NCBI RefSeq assembly: GCF_946407605.1 | Contig: NZ_CAMJOS010000007.1 | Location: 44,800 to 108,799 of the forward strand | Source of the DNA: an uncultured Prevotella sp. | GTDB lineage: Bacteria; Bacteroidota; Bacteroidia; Bacteroidales; Bacteroidaceae | Length of the DNA: 64,000 bases | Direction: 5' to 3' | In this document: positions 15,694-23,053 of the stretch, one piece after another | How the letters are laid out: each line of letters starts with the position of its first letter | How positions within the stretch are numbered: the first letter of the stretch is position 1 | Notes under the pieces: generated by a model | Databases searched by the model: none | What the model saw: only the letters and a program-made list of their open reading frames with translations | What the model was told of the DNA's origin: nothing | Made by a program: the position numbers and the translations under genes

Positions 15694-16987
15694 AGTTATA
15701 GAGATGGGTGTAACTGGCTAAAACGTTCTTGTATCTGAAGACGGGCGTATCGACAGGCTCGCCTTTGGCATTATAGACCTGACAGGCGGAGGGCGGTGTC
15801 TGGCCTAAGAAATGGGTGTAGTGGAACTCATGTCCTCGATACTCCTTGCCGTCAAGCACAAAGCGACGATAACCCAGTGACAGCTTGCGGTCGGCTTTGC
15901 GGGCCGTGATAGAGTAGGGCAGCACGCCGCACATAGGATATTCGCCATCGTCAGTCACGATGCTCTCGCAGAGATACATCATGCCGCCGCATTCTGCCAC
16001 GATATGTCCGCCCTGCTCTGCAAAGTGGCGAATGGCCTCGCGACAGGCTTCGTTTCTGACCAGAGCCTCGAGATGCTTCTCAGGATAGCCGCCAGGCAGG
16101 TAGAGCAAGCCTATATCCTCCAATGCGGGCACGTCCTTCTCGGGGTCGAAAAAGCGGGGCGAAATAAAGCCGTCCACCACCTCGGCATAGAGGAACGAGA
16201 AGGCCTCCGCATTGCGAGCAATCAAAGCCTTGGTGTTTCTCATTTGTTTCCCCAGTGGAAACAGTTTGTTTCTCCTATCGAAACAACTTGTTTCCCCTAT
16301 CGAAACAACTTGTTTCTCCCAAGGAAACAAATTGGAAACAGTATTCAATTGTTCTATGTCGATAAAACGCTCCAGCATTTGGACCAACTCCTCACTCTCT
16401 GACTGCTGGGAGAAGTCGAGGCCTAAGTAGCGCGAACCCGTCTCAAGACTACTGCTCTTTGGCAGATAGCCAAAGCAGGCGAGATGCAAATCGTCGCAAA
16501 CCTGGCGCAGCATCTCGAAGTGCTTCTGTGATCCCACCTTATTAAAAATAACGCCCGCTACGCGTACCTCTTTATTAAAGTTCATAAAGCCCTGCAGCAG
16601 CGGCGCCATCGAATAGGCTGCACTCTTGGCGTCGACCACCAAGACGACAGGAAGTCCCAGCACACGGGCTATCTCAGCTGACGAGCCAAGGTCGCGATCA
16701 TAACCGTCGTAGAGGCCCATCATACCCTCCACAATACAGATATCGGAATCCTTGCCATAATGGGCAAAGAGGCAGCGTACATGCTCTGGCGAGGCCATAA
16801 ACGTGTCGAGATTGATGCTGGGTCTGCCGCATACCGCCTCATGAAACTTCGTGTCGATATAGTCGGGCCCGCACTTGAATGGCTGCACCTTGTAGCCTTT
16901 CCGTGTGAAGAGCGCCATCAACCCCCTGGCAATCGTTGTTTTGCCAGAGCCGCTGGTAGGTGCTGCTATGAGAAAAGCCGGCTTCAT
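15683..16987 (-). CDS. cbiA: Cobyrinate a,c-diamide synthase, with a 22-bp repeat insertion
   Basis: CbiA amidates the a and c side chains of cobyrinate, with glutamine as the nitrogen source. The 434-residue protein has the P-loop IAAPTSGSGKTTIARGL, KCGPDYIDTKFH, EGMMGLYDGYD, and a C-terminal glutaminase with AECGGMMYL (Cys) and GHEFHYTHF (His). The linker around residues 220-250 is made of a four-copy 22-bp repeat (16245-16328), read as NLFPWEKQVVSIGETSCF and beyond. It is the first gene of the cbiA-cbiP-cobD-cbiB run. The -7 box sits four bases before the ATG, so the mRNA may be leaderless. Confidence 0.94.
   Translation of the reverse strand: MKPAFLIAAPTSGSGKTTIARGLMALFTRKGYKVQPFKCGPDYIDTKFHEAVCGRPSINLDTFMASPEHVRCLFAHYGKDSDICIVEGMMGLYDGYDRDLGSSAEIARVLGLPVVLVVDAKSAAYSMAPLLQGFMNFNKEVRVAGVIFNKVGSQKHFEMLRQVCDDLHLACFGYLPKSSSLETGSRYLGLDFSQQSESEELVQMLERFIDIEQLNTVSNLFPWEKQVVSIGETSCFDRRNKLFPLGKQMRNTKALIARNAEAFSFLYAEVVDGFISPRFFDPEKDVPALEDIGLLYLPGGYPEKHLEALVRNEACREAIRHFAEQGGHIVAECGGMMYLCESIVTDDGEYPMCGVLPYSITARKADRKLSLGYRRFVLDGKEYRGHEFHYTHFLGQTPPSACQVYNAKGEPVDTPVFRYKNVLASYTHLYNYEL
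16245..16328. repeat. Four 22-bp tandem repeats with dyad symmetry inside cbiA
   Basis: TGTTTC begins at 16245, 16267, 16289 and 16311, each followed after seven bases by GAAACA. The spacing is exactly 22 bp. The seven-base centres vary while the arms do not. Since 22 is not a multiple of three, each copy is read in a different frame, yet no stop arises. Confidence 0.88.
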
Positions 16988-16991
16988 GCTG

Positions 16992-16999
16992 CAAAATTA
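16992..16999 (-). promoter_or_regulatory. -7 box of cbiA-cbiP-cobD-cbiB
   Basis: The minus strand reads TAATTTTG and is followed after four bases by the cbiA ATG. If used, transcription starts at or beside the start codon. The riboswitch 70 bases away is on the opposite strand and cannot act on this transcript. Confidence 0.4.
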
Positions 17000-17041
17000 C
17001 AAAATATTTTGGAAAATGATTGTTTATTTGTAAATTATTCG

Positions 17042-17049
17042 TATCTTTG
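17042..17049 (+). promoter_or_regulatory. -7 box of the riboswitch-controlled btuB-cbiK-TonB operon
   Basis: TATCTTTG, about 13 bases before the riboswitch begins. It faces away from the cbiA promoter box at 16992-16999. Confidence 0.6.
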
Positions 17050-17061
17050 CAGCCGAATAAG

Positions 17062-17221
17062 GCAATCTGGTGGCTGATGCCGCCATGATGAAAGGGAATC
17101 CGGTGAGAGTCCGGAACTGTACCTGCAGCTGTAATCCCCATTTAAGAGGCCTGCTTGTATAACGCCACTGAGAATACTCGGGAAGGTAAAGCAGACTGGG
17201 GAAAGTCAGAAGACCTGCCGT
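17062..17221 (+). promoter_or_regulatory. Adenosylcobalamin riboswitch
   Basis: The conserved core of the class is present in order: GGTGAGAGTCCGGAACTG, ACCTGCAGCTGT, GCCACTGAGAA, GGGAAGG and the B12 box AAGTCAGAAGACCTGCC (17203-17219). It binds adenosylcobalamin and switches off the downstream genes when B12 is plentiful. It precedes the TonB receptor by about 155 bases. The expression platform is probably in the 17222-17376 leader, where a duplicated hairpin is found. Confidence 0.95.
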
Positions 17222-17225
17222 AGGC

Positions 17226-17333
17226 GAGAGCAGAGCTAAGCTTGCTTAAGCTATGCCAAGGCAAGGCAGGGCTCGACCGTTAGGTCAAGCCTGCTGAAGA
17301 AGAGAGTAGAGCAAAGCTCGCTTAAGTTATGCC
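17226..17333 (+). repeat. Duplicated 32-base hairpin segment between riboswitch and start codon
   Basis: GAGAGCAGAGCTAAGCTTGC and on (17226-17257) is repeated with a few changes as GAGAGTAGAGCAAAGCTCGC and on (17302-17333). The first copy contains AGCTTGCTTAAGCT, which folds on itself. Between them lie further short inverted repeats around CTCGACC/GGTCAAG. The pair could form alternative structures with the riboswitch output. Confidence 0.65.
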
Positions 17334-17376
17334 GAGAACTAAAAAGTACGACCGTACAGGAAGATACGGGACGGAA

Positions 17377-19515
17377 ATGCTTATGACGAAGAAAAGACTG
17401 ACAGTAGGACTGCTGGCTCTGTGCGCAGTGGTGGCTGTCGAGGCGCAGGATGATATCTGGCGTTCTGACAGTTTACAGGAAGTAGTCGTGACGGGTACTG
17501 GTACCCGCCACCTTCTGAAGAATGCGCCTGTGCAGACCGAGGTCATCACCAGCAAGATGCTGCGACAATATGGCGGCAACTCGTTGGCTGACATCTTGGG
17601 CGGGCTCTCATCCTCGTTTGCCTTCAGCGAGGGCGATATGGGCTCGCAGATACAGATGAACGGCCTGGGCAATTCCTATATATTAATATTGGTGGATGGC
17701 AAACGTCTGCATGGTGACAATGGCGGCGAGAACGACCTGGGACTCATCGACCCTCATAACATCGAGAAGATAGAGATTGTGAAGGGAGCCTCGAGTGCGC
17801 TCTATGGCAGCGATGCCATAGCGGGTGTCATCAACATCATCACTAAGAAACACGACGAGGGCCTGTCTCTGGAAAGCACCACCCGTTACGACATCTACAA
17901 CGGCTTGCAACTGCACGACGGGATAGGCTTCTCGTGGGGCAAGTGGAAGAGCTATACCAACTTCCAGTCACAGCAGTCGGATGGCTGGCAGAACACATCG
18001 ACGGAAGACCCTCACCAGACGGAGTATCTGATTACAGACTCCAAGAACAAGACCGTCAACAAGAATGCCAAGATGCAACTCTCAGAGCGACTGACATATC
18101 AGGCAAACAAGGATCTGGAACTCTACGCTGACGGAAGCATCTACTGGAAACGTATCTACCGTCCTACCAACGGCACCCATCCTGGTGTGGACAAGCGCAC
18201 CTACGATATGCGCTACAACAATGCTTCGGCGTCTGTTGGAGGCAAGTGGCAACCCTCGAAAGGAAACACGGTGACACTCGATGTGGACTGGAATCGCCAT
18301 GCCTACTACTACGACTTCACAGCCCTGACACTGACTGATGGCTATGTCGATGGCTACTTCACCCACTATTTCCCATATTATCCTGGACAGGCGCAACTAC
18401 AAAGCGACCAGCGCAGGATAATGGCTCACCTAAAAGGTGTGTTCACCCTGCCCAAGCAAAACAGGCTGAGCCTTGGTGCAGAATATCGCTACGACTGGCT
18501 GAAGGCCCCAAACCGCGTGGAAGGCGGAAAGGCGACAGACAATACGGAGGCCCTCTATGCACAAGATGAATGGAATGCGGCTTCATGGCTGAACATCACA
18601 GGAGGTCTGCGCCTGAACCGCAACGAGCAGTTCGGCCTCTATCTGACGCCAAAGCTGTCGGCTATGGCCAGTATGGGCGACCTGATACTGCGCGCCACAT
18701 GGAGTCAGGGATTCAAGAGTCCCACACCTAAGGAGCTGCATTACCGCTATGTGCGTGATATGAACGGCACCTATCTCTTCCTGGGCAACACCGACCTGAA
18801 GCCACAGACCAGTAACTACTTCTCGTTTGGTGCTGAATACACATGGGGAGGACTGACGGCATCGGCAACGGCCTATCATAACCAGGTGGACAAGATGATT
18901 GCTCTGGTAACCATCCCCAACGCCGATGCGCCTATAGACCTCTACACCCAGTATCAGCCTATCAAGACCAGGCAATACAAGAATCTTGAGTCGGCCAAGA
19001 CCTGGGGCTGCGACGTTAACGTACGTTATCGTATTGGCAAGGAATGGACGGCAGGAATGGCCTATAGTTATCTGGACACTGATGCACAATTCTACGACAC
19101 GGAGAACGATGTACTGCAGAATGTCATCATCGACGGTATGGCCCACCACAAAGGCAGTTGCTTCGTCATGTGGAACCACAACATATCATCAGCCTATCGA
19201 CTTGGCGTGGGACTCTATGGACGTATCTCCAGCAAACGCTACTATCAGCTGAACGGCGATGGCAAGGGCTATCAACTGTGGCGTCTGTCCACCACTCACG
19301 ACATCTTACAAGACAAGGAGTCAAGTCTGAACATAGAAGTTGGCGTAGACAATATCTTCGATTATGTAGACCGCACCTATCACGGTCTGCACCTTGGAAC
19401 CACCACGCCAGGCCGCACCTTCTATGCTTCGCTGATTCTGCGCTTCAACAGAGGAAAAAAATTATCTAATAATATTAAGTCTAACTTTAAACAACAAAGC
19501 AATGAAGAAGATTAA
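17377..19515 (+). CDS. btuB: TonB-dependent outer-membrane receptor, corrinoid type
   Basis: An outer-membrane beta-barrel receptor of about 710 residues that imports corrinoids with TonB energy. The signal peptide MTKKRLTVGLLALCAVVAVEA favours a start at 17377 or 17383 over the upstream ATG at 17329, which lies within the repeat. The plug has LQEVVVTGTGTRHLLKNAPV (TonB box region), LVDGKRLHGD and IEIVKGASSALYGSDAIAGVINIIT. The C-terminus ends in an aromatic-rich barrel strand before a Lys/Asn-rich tail. It is directly under the AdoCbl riboswitch, which argues strongly for a cobalamin or precursor substrate. The end overlaps cbiK by 14 bases. Confidence 0.88.
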   Translation: MLMTKKRLTVGLLALCAVVAVEAQDDIWRSDSLQEVVVTGTGTRHLLKNAPVQTEVITSKMLRQYGGNSLADILGGLSSSFAFSEGDMGSQIQMNGLGNSYILILVDGKRLHGDNGGENDLGLIDPHNIEKIEIVKGASSALYGSDAIAGVINIITKKHDEGLSLESTTRYDIYNGLQLHDGIGFSWGKWKSYTNFQSQQSDGWQNTSTEDPHQTEYLITDSKNKTVNKNAKMQLSERLTYQANKDLELYADGSIYWKRIYRPTNGTHPGVDKRTYDMRYNNASASVGGKWQPSKGNTVTLDVDWNRHAYYYDFTALTLTDGYVDGYFTHYFPYYPGQAQLQSDQRRIMAHLKGVFTLPKQNRLSLGAEYRYDWLKAPNRVEGGKATDNTEALYAQDEWNAASWLNITGGLRLNRNEQFGLYLTPKLSAMASMGDLILRATWSQGFKSPTPKELHYRYVRDMNGTYLFLGNTDLKPQTSNYFSFGAEYTWGGLTASATAYHNQVDKMIALVTIPNADAPIDLYTQYQPIKTRQYKNLESAKTWGCDVNVRYRIGKEWTAGMAYSYLDTDAQFYDTENDVLQNVIIDGMAHHKGSCFVMWNHNISSAYRLGVGLYGRISSKRYYQLNGDGKGYQLWRLSTTHDILQDKESSLNIEVGVDNIFDYVDRTYHGLHLGTTTPGRTFYASLILRFNRGKKLSNNIKSNFKQQSNEED

Positions 19516-20689
19516 GTATCTGATGATGGCTTCTCTGGCCATCATGATGGGCATGAGCATGGCATCATGCAGCAGCGACGATGACAACAGCACATCGTAC
19601 AACGACACTCGCTTCCAGCAGGAAGTAACCGACTATGTGAAGCAGAACAAGCAGAACGACAAGGTCATTCTGATTGTAGCCTTCGGTTCTACATGGGAGC
19701 AGGCTTTCGACACCTTCGAAAAGGTAGAGAATGACTTTAAGGCAGAGTTCGGTCCCAAGGGATGGGATGTCTATCTGGGCTTCTCGTCAGCCATCTGTAT
19801 CAACAACGCCTATGGCGATGGTAAGGATGGTGAGCACGGCGCATCAAAGACTTACTATGACCCCGAGCATTGGCTCAACGCCATTGGTCTGGCTGGCTAC
19901 AAGCAGATTGTAGTGCAGTCGCTGCAGGTCATCCCTGGCGAGGAGTATCGTAATGTGCGCGACCTCTTCGTGAAGAACTTCATGAACAACCGCGGACAGC
20001 GCTTCACCAAGGAATACATGAAGAGCCTCGATCGCAACGTGGTTATCGGTGTTCCCCTTATGGCAGAGGAAGAGGATGTGCAGTCTCTGGCTGATGTTCT
20101 CGACAAGGAAAGCGACGTGAAGGCAGCAGTTGCTAACGGCATCGTGGCTTTCATGGGTCACGGCAACCCCGAGAGCAAGGACTATTATGGTGGTAACATC
20201 CGTTATGTGCAGCTGGAACAGGCACTCCGCGAGAAGAGTGAGAACTATTACGTAGGTACTGTAGATATGGACCAGACCTATGTTGATGACGTGTTGAACA
20301 ATATCCTTGAGGGCGGTCAGGTTACCTATGAGGTTGGCGACGTTAAGGTTACAACCTATTACGAGCCCAACACCAACAAGAAAGCTCAGCTCTTCCCCTT
20401 GATGTCTATCGCTGGTGACCACGCTCACAACGACATGGCTGATGCCGATGACGAAGAGAGCTGGTTCTCAATGTTCAACGAAGCAGGCATCGATGCAAAG
20501 GCCTACGAGACCAACTTCACTGAGCCTTGCTGGAAGAACACCGAGGAAATCAAGAAGAACGGTTATATCCCTGGCCTGGCCGAGCGTAAGGCTGTGCGCA
20601 AGCTGTGGATGAAGCACACCGAGGATGCCATCAAGAAGTTGGGCACCGAGGATGCGCTCTCTACTCCTACCACAGAGCCTGAAGAGTAA
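19502..20689 (+). CDS. cbiK: Exported CbiK-type cobalt chelatase lipoprotein
   Basis: The 395-residue product is a CbiK-family class II chelatase, the enzyme that puts cobalt into sirohydrochlorin. Both expected metal/catalytic histidines are seen, H220 in FMGHGNPE and H307 in IAGDHAHNDM. The N-terminus is a lipoprotein signal (SMASC, lipid Cys at C23), so the protein should leave the cytoplasm. A periplasmic CbiK is known from Desulfovibrio. It lies between two TonB receptors under a B12 riboswitch, where Bacteroides often have a BtuG-like surface binder. It may load or handle cobalt outside the cytoplasm, or bind a tetrapyrrole for uptake. Activity is not proven by sequence. Confidence 0.88.
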   Translation: MKKIKYLMMASLAIMMGMSMASCSSDDDNSTSYNDTRFQQEVTDYVKQNKQNDKVILIVAFGSTWEQAFDTFEKVENDFKAEFGPKGWDVYLGFSSAICINNAYGDGKDGEHGASKTYYDPEHWLNAIGLAGYKQIVVQSLQVIPGEEYRNVRDLFVKNFMNNRGQRFTKEYMKSLDRNVVIGVPLMAEEEDVQSLADVLDKESDVKAAVANGIVAFMGHGNPESKDYYGGNIRYVQLEQALREKSENYYVGTVDMDQTYVDDVLNNILEGGQVTYEVGDVKVTTYYEPNTNKKAQLFPLMSIAGDHAHNDMADADDEESWFSMFNEAGIDAKAYETNFTEPCWKNTEEIKKNGYIPGLAERKAVRKLWMKHTEDAIKKLGTEDALSTPTTEPEE

Positions 20690-20696
20690 ATACTCG

Positions 20697-22853
20697 ATGA
20701 ATTTTCCAATGTATTATTATATAAGTTTTTGGAAGAAGGTGCTGCCGGGAGGCAGTATCTTCCTCCTTTTTTTGTTCTTGGGCAGCATCGGTGTCCAGGC
20801 ACAGATTCATAAGATGGAACGTATCGACTCCTCATCGGTGAGTCGTAGTTATAACCTGAACCCTGTGGTAGTGACGGGCTCTGGTCATCACCAGCGTCTG
20901 AAAAGCACGGCGACGCCCGTTCGTGTGCTCTCGTCACAGGAAATTAGCGAACAAGGCATCACCACCTTCGATGGTGCCCTGACCCGCATGATGCCACAGG
21001 CCTCGATGTCGCCCAACTCCATGGGAACGTTCCTCCGCCTCAATGGCTTAGGCAATAAGTATATCCTTATTCTGATCAACGGACAGAAGCTCTCTGGCGA
21101 CATCTCCAACAATGTTGACCTGAACCGCATCAACATGAGTCGCGTCAAGCGTATCGAGGTGCTCGACGGCGCCGCTTCCTCACTCTATGGCAGCGATGCC
21201 ATTGCGGGTGTTATCAACATCATTACCGACCAGCCCACACAGGATATGGTCAGCATTACCAGCGACAGCAAAGTCAGCGGCCACGGCGTACTGACCGAGT
21301 CTGTCAGCCTTGATATCTACAAAGACGGCTTTGGCTCGTACACCTCGTTCAGTCACGACCAAGCCGACAGCTATCAGAACAATGATCTGGAATACGTCAA
21401 GGGCTCTGATACAGAAACACAACGGACGATAGCCCCTTACTTTACGGGTTATCGCTCTAACATCTTCGGACAGAAATTCACCTATGCTCCCACTCAGCAC
21501 TTGGCGCTGAATGCGGGCTTAGACTATTCATGTAAAATCACCGACCGCCCCGAAACAGCCACCGTGCCTGAAGGTTCTCCATCGGGAACGAAGGCCCCCA
21601 CTGGTGGCACCGACTATGAGATGCGCTACAAGGGTCTGCGCTGGAATGTGGTCGGCATTTATAAGTTCACAAGCCGTAACTCCCTGCAGGCCGACTTCAC
21701 CGTCGACCGCTTCCGCTATGGTAAGGAATACGATGTAGCAACAAATGACTATGCCGTGGGCGACTACATTCAGTCGAAGAAGCAGCGCATGATGGAAGGC
21801 GGACTCAAGACCATTCTCGGACTGACATCCAATTCAACCACCATCGTTGGTGCCGACTGGCGCAAGGACTATCTCACAGCCACCTCGGGCAACATCGACC
21901 AGAACGTCTATACGCTGGCCGCCTATGCCCAGCACGAAGCGAAGGTGAGGGTAGGGCAAGGCTCTGTCTCGGCCACCGTTGGCTTGCGTCTGACGCATCA
22001 TGAGACTTTCAACAACCATCTCACTCCCAAGGCCACGCTGATGTACAGTCTTGGGCCCGTCAACGTCCGAGCCACTTATTCCGCTGGCTTCCGTGCCCCA
22101 GGTCTCGACGAGCTTTACTATCATTATTACTCCGTCAATCGCGGCAAGCCACAGATCAGTTTCGGCAATCAGGACCTGAAACCCGAGAAGAGTCATTACT
22201 TCTCGTTGAATGCCGAATACCGCACGCAGCAGATTGCCGTTAGCGTGACGGGCTATCTGAACCGTATCAACGATATGGTGGTCAAGCAGAACATCGACGT
22301 TGATGCCACCTCGCTCGCCATGCTGCGGAGCGAGTTCCCAGAGATGACCGATGCCGAAGCCTCGAAGTTGGCCACCTATGCCCTCTATCAGAACAGCGAC
22401 AAAGGTGATGTGAATGGCGTCCAGCTCAATCTGTCGGCTAATGTCACTAAGGACCTGAACATCTCTGCCAACTATGTCTATACCTATGCCCGCACCATGA
22501 GCGGCGACGAATGGACTACATTGGAGCGCAGCATACGCCATGCTGCCACCATAGTCGTGAACTACCACCACGCATGGAGGAACTACGGACTGAACGTCAA
22601 CCTGAATGGACGCCTGCAGTCCAAGACCTACTATCCCGACTACGAGGATGCCCCGGGTTATGGCATCTGGAACCTGAACACCACCCACAGTTTCAACTGC
22701 CTGAAATGGGCATCGTTCAAGCCCAGCATCGGCATCGACAATATCTTTAATAAGGTTGATCGTCGCATCGACTCTACTAATCGCAGATATGCATTGTACT
22801 CTCCTGGCCGAATGTTGGTCGTAGGCGTTGTCTTCAAATTGTTTGTTAAATAA
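20697..22853 (+). CDS. Second TonB-dependent receptor of the riboswitch operon
   Basis: A 718-residue receptor related to the upstream btuB: IRRW-free plug motifs FLRLNGLGNKYILILINGQ and IEVLDGAASSLYGSDAIAGV match it closely, so the pair probably arose by duplication. A signal peptide (LLFLFLGSIGVQA) follows the ATG at 20697, seven bases after the cbiK stop. TonB-box-like NPVVVTGSG follows. The barrel ends MLVVGVVFKLFVK, with the usual terminal aromatic residue close by. Possible cargo is another corrinoid, cobinamide, or a tetrapyrrole handled by the CbiK lipoprotein. The sequence does not say which. Confidence 0.85.
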   Translation: MNFPMYYYISFWKKVLPGGSIFLLFLFLGSIGVQAQIHKMERIDSSSVSRSYNLNPVVVTGSGHHQRLKSTATPVRVLSSQEISEQGITTFDGALTRMMPQASMSPNSMGTFLRLNGLGNKYILILINGQKLSGDISNNVDLNRINMSRVKRIEVLDGAASSLYGSDAIAGVINIITDQPTQDMVSITSDSKVSGHGVLTESVSLDIYKDGFGSYTSFSHDQADSYQNNDLEYVKGSDTETQRTIAPYFTGYRSNIFGQKFTYAPTQHLALNAGLDYSCKITDRPETATVPEGSPSGTKAPTGGTDYEMRYKGLRWNVVGIYKFTSRNSLQADFTVDRFRYGKEYDVATNDYAVGDYIQSKKQRMMEGGLKTILGLTSNSTTIVGADWRKDYLTATSGNIDQNVYTLAAYAQHEAKVRVGQGSVSATVGLRLTHHETFNNHLTPKATLMYSLGPVNVRATYSAGFRAPGLDELYYHYYSVNRGKPQISFGNQDLKPEKSHYFSLNAEYRTQQIAVSVTGYLNRINDMVVKQNIDVDATSLAMLRSEFPEMTDAEASKLATYALYQNSDKGDVNGVQLNLSANVTKDLNISANYVYTYARTMSGDEWTTLERSIRHAATIVVNYHHAWRNYGLNVNLNGRLQSKTYYPDYEDAPGYGIWNLNTTHSFNCLKWASFKPSIGIDNIFNKVDRRIDSTNRRYALYSPGRMLVVGVVFKLFVK

Positions 22854-23002
22854 GGCTGCAAATTAATTGGAAAGTCGCTGTTACCTAATTGCATAACTTC
22901 CACTTTATACCATAGCTGCTGTCTGTGGCAATAACCTGGAGTATCACCATCATGCCCTCGCCTGTACCTGGATAGCAAGAAAGGTATTATAGGTCTTTAA
23001 AA
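22854..23002. other. Intergenic stretch without recognised function
   Basis: About 150 bases between the second TonB receptor and the terminator. On the minus strand a short open run reads MMVILQVIATDSSYGIKWKL without an evident promoter or start context. I recognise neither a gene nor a known RNA. Confidence 0.3.
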
Positions 23003-23034
23003 AGAGGGTGCGCCAAATGAATGACACACCCTCT
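23003..23034. terminator. Bidirectional terminator between converging operons
   Basis: AGAGGGTG (23003-23010) pairs with CACCCTCT (23027-23034). A-rich sequence precedes and T-containing sequence follows, so it can serve both the rightward TonB operon and the leftward mutA-mutB pair. Confidence 0.75.
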
Positions 23035-23053
23035 CTTTGATTATTGCTTGTGA

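Noticed and set aside
16245..16328. CRISPR-like array in cbiA
   Set aside because: Tandem 22-bp repeats without spacers, inside a coding frame.
17329..17376. ATG at 17329 as btuB start
   Set aside because: It falls inside the duplicated leader repeat and would put 16-18 charged residues before the signal peptide.
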